Part shown: positions 51,883 to 61,698 of the stretch, piece after piece
Layout of the letters: the number at the start of each line of letters is the position of its first letter
Position numbering within the stretch: the stretch's first letter is position 1
NCBI GenBank assembly: GCA_004028795.1
Contig: SAIW01000018.1
Coordinates: 62,001-126,000, forward strand
DNA from: Chitinophagaceae bacterium
Lineage (GTDB): Bacteria; Bacteroidota; Bacteroidia; Chitinophagales; Chitinophagaceae
Length of the DNA: 64,000 bases
Direction: 5' to 3'
The notes under the pieces: model-generated
The model's database searches: none
What the model was told of the DNA's origin: nothing
Seen by the model: the letters and a program-made list of their open reading frames with translations, nothing else
Translations under genes and position numbers: made by a program

Positions 51883-51955
51883 AATTAATTATTTTGTAAA
51901 CCCGAATTTCAAAGTAGAGAAACCCGAATTTTAGTTTTCGAATTTGTTTTTGAAA

Positions 51956-52153
51956 TTATTTTCTTCCTAATAAACGTAATACAAAATCTTTATTAGGGGC
52001 ACCTATTAAACCTTTCTGGCGAAGTGAGCGTTTACGCTTAGTAGATTTTTTAGTAAGAATGTGGCGTTTGAAAGCCTTTTGAAAAGTGATTTCGCCTGTG
52101 CCGGTTACTTTAAACCTTTTTTTGGCACTTGAGTTTGTTTTTACTTTTGGCAT
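51956..52153 (-). CDS. rpmI: 50S ribosomal protein L35
   Basis: A 65-residue basic ribosomal protein, starting [20 protein letters not shown], with [18 protein letters not shown] in the middle. Length fits. It is the first gene of the rpmI-rplT pair in this window; the usual upstream infC is missing from its place. Confidence 0.97.
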   Translation of the reverse strand: MPKVKTNSSAKKRFKVTGTGEITFQKAFKRHILTKKSTKRKRSLRQKGLIGAPNKDFVLRLLGRK

Positions 52154-52277
52154 TTTAATAATCTTTACGATTACTCCCTGCTGGTGTTCCCGAACAGACG
52201 GGAATCTTGTTTTGACCTTACGGGAAAAATTTTGGATTGCAAAAGTAAGGGATAATTGGTTAAAAAATACAGTATTA

Positions 52278-52700
52278 TCATTCTTCGCTGTCCACTATCG
52301 TTCCATAATCTATGAAGAGTTCTTCGCCTGCCTTGATATTTCTGGTTGCTTTGAAAAATTCTCCATCATTCACAGAAATTAAATTGGGCTTATCAGAATG
52401 ATTTAAAAACAGAGATAAATCAAGTTGTTTAAACCCATTGGCAGGAACAAAATATTGCTTGTCGTCAAACAAACAGAAGTTTTCAATTAATGCTTTGCTG
52501 TGTGGGGGAAGTAAAGCTACTTCCTCAAATGAAAGCTCTATCCACTCTCCCATTTCTTCACTGAACATAGTTGTACAGCCTTTGGGAATATCAACGGCTG
52601 CAAAAACACCAATACCATGCACACCGGATGGTTTTAATTGTACGTAGGTATTGTAAATTAATTCTTTCAGTAGTTGCTGCTTTTGTAAACCATTTTTCAT
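52278..52700 (-). CDS. SET-domain protein
   Basis: A 140-residue protein with a SET domain, the fold of protein-lysine methyltransferases. [22 protein letters not shown] is the N-terminal SET block with the G-x-[11 protein letters not shown] is the NHS motif for SAM binding and [13 protein letters not shown] is the GEELxxDY block with the catalytic Tyr. It has no pre-SET or post-SET cysteine clusters. Bacterial SET proteins of this small kind occur widely; substrate unknown. It lies 124 bases before rpmI. Confidence 0.88.
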   Translation of the reverse strand: MKNGLQKQQLLKELIYNTYVQLKPSGVHGIGVFAAVDIPKGCTTMFSEEMGEWIELSFEEVALLPPHSKALIENFCLFDDKQYFVPANGFKQLDLSLFLNHSDKPNLISVNDGEFFKATRNIKAGEELFIDYGTIVDSEE

Positions 52701-52745
52701 GGTTTGAAAGATAATAATGAATGATTATTGAGCAGCATTAAAATC

Positions 52746-52759
52746 TGTAAGTTCTTACA
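52746..52759. promoter_or_regulatory. Perfect palindrome TGTAAGTTCTTACA, possible operator
   Basis: TGTAAG and CTTACA are reverse complements around TT, in the gap between the divergent SET and lipoprotein genes. The size suits a dimeric repressor site, but nothing shows a regulator. Confidence 0.25.
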
Positions 52760-52908
52760 ATTTTTAAAGTATCGTTACCCATTTTGAGGAATTAATTCAA
52801 CAACAGATTGCTTGTTTTCTATAACTCATTACAGCAATTTCTTACTGCAGTATCTCTGGCACAGTTTTATGTTTTTGCTATTATATCTTTTAATCTTAAA
52901 CACTCTTT

Positions 52909-53361
52909 ATGAAAAAATTATTAAGCGTTGTATCTCTTTCTTTATTATTTATTGCATGCTCTGATAAGAGTGAAAGAGAAGCACAAAAAATGCGTGCAAA
53001 GCAAATGACAATAGATTCAATTAATGCTGAGCAAGCTAAACAAAGAATAATTGATTCTATGAAAGCTGTTACAGCAGAACGCGAAGCCAGAGCAGAAAGA
53101 AGGGCAGCCGATAATACTTCGGGTAATAGTTCAACAACTGAAAAAACTTCTTCAACAACTAAAAAGAAAGGTCTTAACGCAACTGCTACAGGTGCTTTAA
53201 TAGGTGCTGGAGCCGGTGCTATTACTGGTGCAATGGTTGATGGTAAAAAAGGAGAAGGTGCTATTGTTGGTGGGTTAATAGGTGCTGCAGCGGGTGCAGG
53301 AACTGGTGCTATTATTGATGGTAAGAAGAAAAAGAAAGCCGCCAGTCAAACCAATCAATAA
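52909..53361 (+). CDS. Glycine-zipper lipoprotein
   Basis: A 150-residue lipoprotein. The signal peptide ends in the lipobox SLLFIACSDKSE (Cys17). A charged helical stretch at about 20-75 (many Glu, Lys, Arg, Ala) follows, then a Ser/Thr linker, then two glycine-zipper repeats: TGALIGAGAGAITGAMVDGKK and VGGLIGAAAGAGTGAIIDGKK. Such zippers insert into or associate with membranes (YMGG-like, OmpA-linked group). It likely sits at the outer membrane. Exact role unknown. Confidence 0.85.
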   Translation: MKKLLSVVSLSLLFIACSDKSEREAQKMRAKQMTIDSINAEQAKQRIIDSMKAVTAEREARAERRAADNTSGNSSTTEKTSSTTKKKGLNATATGALIGAGAGAITGAMVDGKKGEGAIVGGLIGAAAGAGTGAIIDGKKKKKAASQTNQ

Positions 53362-53475
53362 ATTATAAAAACAATTGGTGACATTTTAATAGTAATCAGA
53401 ATCGTAATATTATAGTTTCGTTATTTCGGTTACATTTAAAAAGATAAAATAGCAGAGATAACCCTCAGGAAAATT

Positions 53476-53503
53476 AAAGCCATACATTAACGTGTATGGC
53501 TTT
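53476..53503. terminator. Terminator hairpin between two convergent genes
   Basis: AAAGCCATACA (53476-53486) pairs with TGTATGGCTTT (53493-53503), eleven base pairs and a six-base loop, followed by a T run on the + strand. It serves the lipoprotein gene and perhaps the convergent one. Confidence 0.85.
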
Positions 53504-53513
53504 TTTATTAAGT

Positions 53514-54416
53514 TCATGGATAGATATATTCAATAACATCTTCTCCCATATAAGTACCACCCGGATAATAAGCAGTATAGTCTAAATTCAACCAGATATT
53601 CTTTGCTTCATCTTCATGATAATTCAATTGCTTGCCTTTGCTTTCATTTATAAATAATTGGTTTACTATTAAAGAAGCAACAGTTTTTAATTTTGTTTTA
53701 TTGCCGATAAATAATTCAGGGTAAATATGCCCGTTAATACAAACCAATCTGCATTTGCCTCCTATTGCTTTAATACATGCAGCGGTTACAATTGAATAAT
53801 CATCACAATCACCTGCTAATAATTTCACAGTTTCACTTGCTTTTGCAAAATATTCTTCATTAGCGGGGTCGCTAACATAATTCCATTTTGTTCTTATTTG
53901 TTTAAATACTGCAAATGCCTGAATAAGTTGCCATGTGTTGCCATCATTACCTGTTAACTGTTGCTCTTTTCTGAAATACTTATTAGCAGCAGCTACAGCA
54001 AAATCTCTAACAGCAGGTTCATTATAATCAATAGCATTTAATATCTGCTTATCAGTTAATAAAGATTTGTAACCAACATACACAAAACTTCCGTTTTTAT
54101 TGGTTTGAATATTATTGAATACTGCTCTGGTATCATTGTAAAAACTCAATAAATCATAATTGGTATCTCTGTTCTTATAATAAAACCACATTGATACGCC
54201 GATAATAAAAAGAAAAATAAATGGTTTAAAGAGTTTTACTAATAACACAATAATTAATGCAAGTACAAACAGTATAAAAAACTTATCAAGTTTATAAGGC
54301 CATTCTAAATCCGGTAATAAGTTGTATGAGAGAATGAATAACACAATTGCTATGGCAAAACTTAATAAGCCATAAAGCATTCCTGATAGACTTTGTGATT
54401 TGAATATTCCGCTCAT
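53514..54416 (-). CDS. Membrane protein with a transglutaminase-like cysteine-protease domain
   Basis: A 300-residue protein. Three hydrophobic segments lie at about 12-34, 45-62 and 65-80. The rest contains a transglutaminase-like fold: Cys204 in LLAGDCDDYSIVTAAC, followed by CRLVCINGHIYPELFIG with His230. The order Cys...His and the following Asp/Glu fits a thiol catalytic centre, possibly a peptidase. It is the last gene of an apparent operon with lpxD and the zincin, 73 bases after the zincin stop. Substrate unknown. Confidence 0.72.
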   Translation of the reverse strand: MSGIFKSQSLSGMLYGLLSFAIAIVLFILSYNLLPDLEWPYKLDKFFILFVLALIIVLLVKLFKPFIFLFIIGVSMWFYYKNRDTNYDLLSFYNDTRAVFNNIQTNKNGSFVYVGYKSLLTDKQILNAIDYNEPAVRDFAVAAANKYFRKEQQLTGNDGNTWQLIQAFAVFKQIRTKWNYVSDPANEEYFAKASETVKLLAGDCDDYSIVTAACIKAIGGKCRLVCINGHIYPELFIGNKTKLKTVASLIVNQLFINESKGKQLNYHEDEAKNIWLNLDYTAYYPGGTYMGEDVIEYIYP

Positions 54417-54489
54417 AATAATTGCTCTTATAAAGTTGATGCAATTATTTGAAGAGTATTTATGGCAGAACGCTAAAAAATTGCAAAGA

Positions 54490-55326
54490 TTATTTTATTA
54501 CTGTATTATGCATAAACAAATCGTACCAACCGTAATAGCTGTTCGTCCAGCCGATACACCATGCTGTAAATTGTTCCATTTGCTTATGGGCAATATCAGT
54601 ATATGTTTCTAACATAATGCTGTTAGGAAAAACTGATTTCATTTTTTCCAATGCTTCAGGATCTCTATAAACTTGTTTATCCTCGTAAATATCTTTTGCA
54701 CCAAACAAATGTAACATTTCATGTAATATTACTCCCGCCGTTACAGGATAACCATTATAAGCCTGACTAAAAACTACGGAGCCTTCCAAAAACCTTTCAT
54801 TATTTACATTATTTGTACCGGATGCTTGTGCATGGCTTCTGCTTTCTCTTTTAGCAAAAACCATTACAACGATGTTATCTGCCTTGGTTGCCGCTTTTAC
54901 AGAATCATAAAATGCAGGGATATTATTGTAACCAGCTGCATGTAATACAGTGGTAACCCATTGTGTTTTCATTTTAGTGAAATCCTCTGTTCTTTCAATT
55001 TCATTTAATTTAATATCAGTATCAAATCCAATATTGTATGTGTCAAAGCTTAATCCGCTGATGCCCCACTTATTAGCATGCCATTGTATCCAACCCAATC
55101 CTTCATTCTGTAAGCGTAAAACATAATTCTTGTCTGCCATATTCCACCCCTTTCTATCTGCTGAAACGAAGCAATTAATAATGTAAGTGCTGCCCAATAA
55201 TTTTTTAGCACTGCCATAAGCAGGGTTTTCTCTTGTATCGTGATACAGATATTGATTACTTATTTGAGAAAAAATAAAACGGGGTACAGCTATGAAGAAA
55301 AGAATAAAAAAAAGTTTAGCCATCAT
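54490..55326 (-). CDS. Exported zincin-type metallopeptidase-like protein
   Basis: A 278-residue protein with a signal peptide at about 1-20 (FILFFIAVPRFIFS). VILHEMLHLFGAKDIY holds the HExxHxxGxxD signature of metzincin-like metallopeptidases with His202, Glu203, His206 and Asp212. A Met-turn is not clear. The N-terminal half is rich in Trp and Tyr. It starts 12 bases after lpxD and precedes the transglutaminase-like gene, suggesting an envelope-processing role. Family not recognised in detail. Confidence 0.75.
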   Translation of the reverse strand: MMAKLFFILFFIAVPRFIFSQISNQYLYHDTRENPAYGSAKKLLGSTYIINCFVSADRKGWNMADKNYVLRLQNEGLGWIQWHANKWGISGLSFDTYNIGFDTDIKLNEIERTEDFTKMKTQWVTTVLHAAGYNNIPAFYDSVKAATKADNIVVMVFAKRESRSHAQASGTNNVNNERFLEGSVVFSQAYNGYPVTAGVILHEMLHLFGAKDIYEDKQVYRDPEALEKMKSVFPNSIMLETYTDIAHKQMEQFTAWCIGWTNSYYGWYDLFMHNTVIK

Positions 55327-55338
55327 ATACAGAATAGA

Positions 55339-56355
55339 TTACTTTTTTTCCAGTGCATTTATACGTTGAACAATATTATCAAGATTGCGAAAATGCACAA
55401 ATGCTTTTCTATATTTATTTGCATCAAAGGCAGGAGAACCCATTAATATTTCGCCCGATTTATTTACACTTTTTGAAATGCCTGATTGGGCAGTAATAAT
55501 GGTATTATCAGCAATAGTTAAATGGCCAACCAAACCAACCTGACCGCTGAACATACAATTCTTACCAACCTTTGTAGAACCGGCAATTACACCATGTGCA
55601 GCAATATAAGTACTCTCTCCTACTTCCACATTATGAGCAATATGAATTAAATTATCAAACTTTACACCTTTTCTTAATATGGTAGAACCTAAGGTAGCTC
55701 TGTCTATCGCACAGTTGGCACCAATTTCTACGTCATCTTCAATAACCACATTACCTATTTGCGGCACTTTGCGATTACCCTGTTCGTTTTCTGTTGCAAA
55801 TCGGAAACCATCACTGCCGATTACCGTACCTGAGTGAATAATACAATCTTTACCTATAACTGTTTCAGAATAAACTTTAACTCCTGCAAATAATGTAGTG
55901 TTATCGCCGATAACGACATTATCACCAATATATACCTGCGGATAAATTTTTACGTTATTGCCAATCTTTACGTTTTCACCAATAAAAGAAAATTCGCCGG
56001 CATAAATATTAGTACCGATAGTTGCCGATGCTGCAATAAAACTCATTTTAGAGATACCACTTTTATTCAACTTTACATGATTATACATTTCAAGCAGTTT
56101 AGCAAAAGCTGCCTGTGCACTTTCCACCCGTAGCAGATTTGTTTTTACAGGTGCTGTTAATTCAAAATCTTTATTGATAATTACCAAAGAGGCTTCTGTG
56201 CTGTAGAGATATTGATTGTACAAAGGATTAGCTAAAAACGAAATGGCTCCCGGAACACCTTCTTCTATCTTGGCTAATTTGCTGATGGTTACTGAAGCAT
56301 CACCTTCAATGGTGCCGTTTAATAAGTCTGCTATTTGTTGGGCTGTAAATGTCAT
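55339..56355 (-). CDS. lpxD: UDP-3-O-(3-hydroxymyristoyl)glucosamine N-acyltransferase
   Basis: This 338-residue cytoplasmic acyltransferase adds the second hydroxy-acyl chain to UDP-GlcN in lipid A synthesis. An N-terminal uridine-binding domain ([18 protein letters not shown]) is followed by a left-handed beta-helix of hexapeptide repeats (about 115-300) with the catalytic His in [27 protein letters not shown] and [16 protein letters not shown] are family blocks. Length fits. First gene of the operon. Confidence 0.96.
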   Translation of the reverse strand: MTFTAQQIADLLNGTIEGDASVTISKLAKIEEGVPGAISFLANPLYNQYLYSTEASLVIINKDFELTAPVKTNLLRVESAQAAFAKLLEMYNHVKLNKSGISKMSFIAASATIGTNIYAGEFSFIGENVKIGNNVKIYPQVYIGDNVVIGDNTTLFAGVKVYSETVIGKDCIIHSGTVIGSDGFRFATENEQGNRKVPQIGNVVIEDDVEIGANCAIDRATLGSTILRKGVKFDNLIHIAHNVEVGESTYIAAHGVIAGSTKVGKNCMFSGQVGLVGHLTIADNTIITAQSGISKSVNKSGEILMGSPAFDANKYRKAFVHFRNLDNIVQRINALEKK

Positions 56356-56591
56356 CGTTAGTTGTTTGGTTTGTGACTAAAGATAACAGTTTAGGAGATT
56401 TAATTGAACTGTTCATTATTAAATACCTGAACGTGGCATTCTTTTTATAAGGGGACTTTTACAAGTGTAAGAATTGTTTGTCGGGAATGTATATGTTCTT
56501 TGAGGAGTGATAACATTAAATTAATAGTAGTATTTTATAACTGATATTTTATTTGATATATTTAGACATCTTAAACCCTAAAAAATATTTT

Positions 56592-57014
56592 ATGTACGAC
56601 AATGATCCTTTCGGCATTTTTAGTCCGGGCTTATTGATAGGCTTCGGTATTTTATGGTTGATATTAATTATCGCTCAATGGAAAATTTATGAAAAAGCAG
56701 GCCAACCTGGATGGGCTTCTATTATCCCTATTTACAACGTTATTATTTTGCTTAAAATTATCGGTAAACCGTGGTGGTGGCTTTTACTGATGTTGGTACC
56801 TTTTGTAAACATTGTTTTTGCTGTATGGAGTGCTAACCTATTATCTAAGAGTTTTGGCAAAGGCGAAGGCTTTACTGTTGGGTTGATTTTATTAGGAATC
56901 ATTTTCTATCCGATTCTTGGTTTTGGTAGTGCAGAGTATCATGGTCCGGCTGGCGACCCAGTTGCATTTGCATCTTATAACGATAAAGACCATGAGTTTG
57001 GTGAAAAGCAATAA
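56592..57014 (+). CDS. DUF5684-like small membrane protein
   Basis: A 140-residue protein with four hydrophobic segments (about 10-28, 44-56, 62-84 and 94-112). The block QPGWASIIPIYNVIILLKIIGKPWWWLLLMLV is the form seen in DUF5684 (KAGQPGWA...PIYN...GKP.WW). The ATG at 56592 gives the N terminus MYDNDPFGIFSP; an in-frame ATG at 56553 precedes a TATATTTAG box and is less likely. A bidirectional terminator follows. Function unknown. Confidence 0.8.
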   Translation: MYDNDPFGIFSPGLLIGFGILWLILIIAQWKIYEKAGQPGWASIIPIYNVIILLKIIGKPWWWLLLMLVPFVNIVFAVWSANLLSKSFGKGEGFTVGLILLGIIFYPILGFGSAEYHGPAGDPVAFASYNDKDHEFGEKQ

Positions 57015-57032
57015 AATTTTGGCAATCGTAGT

Positions 57033-57076
57033 TATAAAGAAAATCCCCCCACAAACTGTGAGGGATTTTCTTTATA
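57033..57076. terminator. Bidirectional terminator between the DUF5684-like gene and dnaK
   Basis: Two arms (57033-57053 and 57057-57076) share TATAAAGAAAATCCC and its complement, with a small bulge near the AAC loop. A/T-rich outer ends give a U run on either strand, and the two genes converge here. Confidence 0.85.
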
Positions 57077-57109
57077 AACTTTATTTACTTTCTATAATTA
57101 GAAACAATC

Positions 57110-59023
57110 TTACTTCACTTCTTCAAACTGAGCATCCTCAACATGGTCGCCGCCACCTTGTGGGTTAGCACCAGTTCCCGCTTGTTGTTCTGCTCCCGGT
57201 TGTGCAGCACCACCTGCAGCTTGTTGAGCTTTGTATAACTCTTCACTTGCAGCAGTCCACGCTGTATTCATTTCAGCAATAGCAGCATCAATAGCAGCAG
57301 TATCCTGAGATTTGTGTGCTTCTTTCAATTTGTTCAAAGCAGTTTCAATAGGTGCTTTTTTATCGGCAGGTACTTTATCTCCAAACTCTTTCAATTGCTT
57401 TTCAGTCTGGAAAATCATACTATCTGCCTGATTGATTTTCTCTACTTTTTCTCTGGCTGCTTTATCTTCTGCTTCATGGGCTTTGGCTTCCGCTTTCATT
57501 TTTTCCACTTCTTCTTTGCTTAAACCACTTCCACCCTGAATGGTAATTTTTTGTTCTTTACCGGTGCCTTTATCTTTTGCGGTAACATGTAAAATACCGT
57601 TAGCATCAATATCAAAAGTTACTTCAATCTGAGGTACGCCTCTCGGTGCCGGTGGAATACCATCTAAGTTAAACACACCTAAACTTTTGTTTTGTGCAGC
57701 CATTGGTCTTTCACCTTGTAATACATGTATCTGTACGCCGGGTTGGTTATCGCTGGCTGTAGAATATATTTCTGTTTTCTTGGTTGGAATGGTTGTGTTG
57801 GCAGCAATCATAGTTGTCATAACACCACCCATTGTTTCAATACCAAGGCTTAAAGGTGTAACATCTAATAACAACACATCTTTAACTTCACCTGTTAATA
57901 CTGCACCTTGTATAGCAGCACCGATAGCAACAACTTCATCGGGGTTAACACCCTTATTTGGTTTTTTGCCAAAGAATTTTTCTACAATTTCCTGCACTTT
58001 AGGAATACGGGTTGAACCACCCACTAAAATAACTTCATCAATTTGTGAAGCTGAATAACCCGCATCTTTCAATGCAGCTTCGCAAGGTTTTAAGCAACGT
58101 TCAAATAATTTATCTGCTAATTGCTCAAATTTTGCACGTGTTAATTTTTTTACCAAGTGTTTAGGTACACCATCCACAGCGGTAATGTATGGTAAGTTGA
58201 TTTCGGTTTCTGAAGAAGATGATAATTCAATCTTAGCTTTCTCAGCAGCTTCTTTCAAACGTTGTAAAGCCATCGGGTCTTTACGTAAATCAATAGCTTC
58301 ATCGGCTTTAAATTCATCAGCCAACCAATCCATAATTATTTTATCAAAGTCATCTCCACCTAAGTGTGTATCTCCATTGGTAGATTTCACTTCAAACACA
58401 CCGTCACCTAATTCCAACACAGAAATATCGAATGTACCACCACCCAAATCGAATACAGCAATCTTCTGGTCAGCATGTTTTTTATCTAAACCATAAGCCA
58501 ACGCTGCTGCAGTAGGTTCGTTTACAATACGACGAACAGTTAAACCGGCAATTTCTCCTGCTTCTTTAGTAGCCTGACGTTGAGCATCATTAAAATAAGC
58601 AGGTACCGTAATAACAGCTTCTGTAACTTCTGTACCTAAATAATCCTCAGCAGTTTTTTTCATTTTCTGCAAAACCATTGCAGAAATTTCTTGCGGAGTA
58701 TATTGTCTTCCATCTATGTCAACACGAACAGTATTATTGTCACCTTTCACCACTTTATAACTCCAGTGGCTTATTTCTTCGGTTACTTCGTCATATCTTC
58801 TACCCATAAAACGTTTAACACTGGCAATAGTGTTATGCGGGTTGGTAATGGCCTGACGTTTAGCAGGGTCTCCTACTTTACGTTCTCCATTCTTTAAAAA
58901 ACCAACAACAGAAGGGGTTGTACGTCTTCCTTCTTCATTGGCAATAACCACAGGTTCGTTACCTTCCATTACAGATACGCAACTGTTGGTTGTTCCTAAA
59001 TCTATTCCGATAATTTTTCCCAT
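57110..59023 (-). CDS. dnaK: Chaperone protein DnaK (Hsp70)
   Basis: The 637-residue main cytoplasmic Hsp70. [21 protein letters not shown] at the N terminus, [33 protein letters not shown] and the substrate-binding domain with [16 protein letters not shown] are all seen. The C-terminal Gly/Gln-rich tail ends in EDAQFEEVK, close to the EEVD-like ending that binds co-chaperones. Standing alone here: no grpE or dnaJ beside it. An ATGACAGTA sequence upstream resembles one before hsp20. Confidence 0.98.
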   Translation of the reverse strand: MGKIIGIDLGTTNSCVSVMEGNEPVVIANEEGRRTTPSVVGFLKNGERKVGDPAKRQAITNPHNTIASVKRFMGRRYDEVTEEISHWSYKVVKGDNNTVRVDIDGRQYTPQEISAMVLQKMKKTAEDYLGTEVTEAVITVPAYFNDAQRQATKEAGEIAGLTVRRIVNEPTAAALAYGLDKKHADQKIAVFDLGGGTFDISVLELGDGVFEVKSTNGDTHLGGDDFDKIIMDWLADEFKADEAIDLRKDPMALQRLKEAAEKAKIELSSSSETEINLPYITAVDGVPKHLVKKLTRAKFEQLADKLFERCLKPCEAALKDAGYSASQIDEVILVGGSTRIPKVQEIVEKFFGKKPNKGVNPDEVVAIGAAIQGAVLTGEVKDVLLLDVTPLSLGIETMGGVMTTMIAANTTIPTKKTEIYSTASDNQPGVQIHVLQGERPMAAQNKSLGVFNLDGIPPAPRGVPQIEVTFDIDANGILHVTAKDKGTGKEQKITIQGGSGLSKEEVEKMKAEAKAHEAEDKAAREKVEKINQADSMIFQTEKQLKEFGDKVPADKKAPIETALNKLKEAHKSQDTAAIDAAIAEMNTAWTAASEELYKAQQAAGGAAQPGAEQQAGTGANPQGGGDHVEDAQFEEVK

Positions 59024-59166
59024 AATTTTTATTTTACGGGATAGGGAAAGTCAATGATTATGCCATTGGCCGATGAAATGTAAAAATGACAGTAGGTTTT
59101 TCTTTCAACTCTTACCATTTCACCTAAATTGCATCAAACTAATTATTCTCCCCGCTGAGTTTGAAT

Positions 59167-61698
59167 ATGAGTGCAAGAAAAACAACCACTCTTTCGGGCA
59201 AACTTATGGTTTGCTGCTTAACCATGCTATGCATAACAGTGCAATATTTGCATGCACAAAGTTTTTCTATTAAAGGCAGAGTAATTAATTATTTTACTAA
59301 CGAGGTAATGTCTTTTGCAAGTGTAAAATGGAAATTGGCAGGTAATGGTATTTTAACTGACAGTATCGGGCATTTCACCATCAAAAAAAACAATTCTCAA
59401 ATTGATACTCTGGTTGTTAGTTATATTGGTTTTGAAGATGTGTACAGACCGATTAATCCTAAAAGAGATACTACAGAAATTGTTATAACTGTTCCGCAAG
59501 TTAAAGTGTCTCAGGGCGTAGAAGTAAAAGCAAAATTTAATAAAGGGTTACGTTGGTGGAAGGCTATTGTTGCACATAAAAAAGAAAACAATCCTTATCA
59601 GTTTTCAAGTTATTATTATGAGTTATATAATAAATTAGAACTGGATATTAATAACATAAAAAAAGAAAGCTTTGAAAAGAAGAAAATTCTGAAACCGTTT
59701 GCTTTTGTGTTGGATAATATTGACAGTACCAGCGAAGCAAAACCTTTTCTTCCCATCTTTCTGACTGAATCTTTATCTGATTATTATTACAGCAATAATC
59801 CATTAAAGGTTCGTGAAGAGATTAAAGCTGTGCAAACCAATGGTATTAAGAACGAAACTGTTATGCAGTTTATGGGAGGCGTAAGCCAGAAGATTAATAT
59901 TTATGATGAATACATAACTGTTTTTGGTAAAGAATTTATCAGCCCCATCAGTAATATTGGTGATAGGTATTATAACTACAAAGGAGCCGATACACAAACT
60001 ATTGGCGGGCAAAAATTTTATCATTTATTATTCACACCAAAACAGGAAGGCAGTAATACGTTTATTGGCGATTTATGGATACACAGCATTACATGGGCTA
60101 TTCAAAAAGTAACGTTGAATATTTCAGCAACCGCTAATATTAATTTTGTTCATCAGTTAAGTATTATTCAGGAATTTACCCAAGCAGCTACAGGCAAATG
60201 GGTGTTTGCGAAAGATAAATTTGTAGCCGACATTTCGCCCTTAAAAAAAGATAAATTCAGCTTTATTGGCAGGAAAACTTCTACCTATAAAAATATTCAG
60301 ATTAATCAAACTTTCATAACAGAAAAACTTACAAGCAATAAACTAAAAGAAGAAGTAATTGTAAACGCAGGTGCTAAAGAAAAGAAGTTTGATACGTTAA
60401 GGCATGAACCTTTAAGCCTTAATGAGAATAAAGTTTATACGATGATTGATACATTGAAGCAAATGCCCGTTTTTAAAAAATACAGCAATACGCTTCAATT
60501 TATTTTTGATGGTCATAAACAGTTAGGTAAAATTGAAATAGGCCCTTGGTTTAAATGGTTTAGCGGAAACCAATTAGAAAAAATAAGGTTACGCTTCGAT
60601 TTGGGAACTACCGCAAGATTCAGTGAACATTTACGTTTGTTCGGTTACTTAGCTTATGGTGTGCAGGATGAGAAATTTAAGGGCAAAGCTGCGTTTGATT
60701 ACAAACTAAACCACAATGAAAGTTGGAATTTTAAAGGGTCTTATACAAATGATTTAGATAACGGAAGAATAAAGTATAATGAAGATGATGATGCTACGGT
60801 GGATAATTTATTCAGCCAATTAATACGCAGGCAAGGTATTCGCCAAAAATTTTTAGGCATTGAAGAATACAGGGCAACTTTTGCAAAAGAATGGCCAAGC
60901 CGTTTTGCTGCACAGGTTTCATTTGCTAATACTAATTATGTTACTTTCGGGCAGCTACCGTCGCAGGCTTTGTTTGCATTAAAAGGTGATAAAGTAATTA
61001 ATTCAGAGTTAAGTTTAAAACTTCGCTATGCACCCGGAGAAAAACAAATTACCACACGCAGAAGAACGCTTCGCTTAAAAAGTAATCTTCCGGTTTTTGA
61101 AGCAAAATATTCTGTTGCCGTGTCTGATTTATTCAGAAGTGAATACAATTATCAAAAGATTACTTTATTCGCCACACAAAAATTCAGAATACCTCGTTGG
61201 GGAACGATTGATTATACGGCTTATGGCGGAAAATATTTTGGCGAGAATATTCCGTTTATGATGCTGGAAATTCATCCGGGCAATGAAATTTATTATTACA
61301 ATAAAAATTCATTCAATTTAATGAACCGTTTTGAATATGTTAGCGATGCTTATGGTGGCTTTAATGTTGAATACAATTTTGAAAAAAAGTTAATGAACTT
61401 AATTCCTTTCTTACGAAAATCAAAAGCAAGGCAGTTTATTAATACGAAAATGGTTTGGGGAGATTTGAATTCAGCTAACAGAAGCTTTAACAGGCTTGAG
61501 TTTGGTAACTATCGCTTAAAAAGCTTAAGAGGAGAAAATTATACAGAAATAGGAACAGGTATTGATAATTTATTTAAATTTTTCAGAATAGATTTGGTAT
61601 GGAGATTAGACCCTCCATTTGTTATACCTGCAGGCTCTACGCTGGCTAATAACCCTCAGAAATTCGGCATCTTCGGTAGTTTTAAATTGCAGTTTTAA
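59167..61698 (+). CDS. DUF5686-type outer-membrane protein with carboxypeptidase-regulatory-like domain
   Basis: An 843-residue exported protein from the ATG at 59167 (an in-frame TTG at 59161 adds two residues). After a signal peptide (about 12-30) comes a CarboxypepD_reg-like domain at about 33-120 (FSIKGRVINYFTNEVMSFASVKW and DSIGHFTIKKNN). The long C-terminal region with many aromatic, strand-like segments, ending KFGIFGSFKLQF, is the DUF5686 beta-barrel-type region common in Bacteroidota outer membranes. Ligand unknown. Divergent from dnaK. Confidence 0.85.
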   Translation: MSARKTTTLSGKLMVCCLTMLCITVQYLHAQSFSIKGRVINYFTNEVMSFASVKWKLAGNGILTDSIGHFTIKKNNSQIDTLVVSYIGFEDVYRPINPKRDTTEIVITVPQVKVSQGVEVKAKFNKGLRWWKAIVAHKKENNPYQFSSYYYELYNKLELDINNIKKESFEKKKILKPFAFVLDNIDSTSEAKPFLPIFLTESLSDYYYSNNPLKVREEIKAVQTNGIKNETVMQFMGGVSQKINIYDEYITVFGKEFISPISNIGDRYYNYKGADTQTIGGQKFYHLLFTPKQEGSNTFIGDLWIHSITWAIQKVTLNISATANINFVHQLSIIQEFTQAATGKWVFAKDKFVADISPLKKDKFSFIGRKTSTYKNIQINQTFITEKLTSNKLKEEVIVNAGAKEKKFDTLRHEPLSLNENKVYTMIDTLKQMPVFKKYSNTLQFIFDGHKQLGKIEIGPWFKWFSGNQLEKIRLRFDLGTTARFSEHLRLFGYLAYGVQDEKFKGKAAFDYKLNHNESWNFKGSYTNDLDNGRIKYNEDDDATVDNLFSQLIRRQGIRQKFLGIEEYRATFAKEWPSRFAAQVSFANTNYVTFGQLPSQALFALKGDKVINSELSLKLRYAPGEKQITTRRRTLRLKSNLPVFEAKYSVAVSDLFRSEYNYQKITLFATQKFRIPRWGTIDYTAYGGKYFGENIPFMMLEIHPGNEIYYYNKNSFNLMNRFEYVSDAYGGFNVEYNFEKKLMNLIPFLRKSKARQFINTKMVWGDLNSANRSFNRLEFGNYRLKSLRGENYTEIGTGIDNLFKFFRIDLVWRLDPPFVIPAGSTLANNPQKFGIFGSFKLQF

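Noticed and set aside
56553-56591. Longer N terminus for the DUF5684-like protein
   Set aside because: The extra 13 residues cover a TATATTTAG promoter-like box and do not resemble the family.
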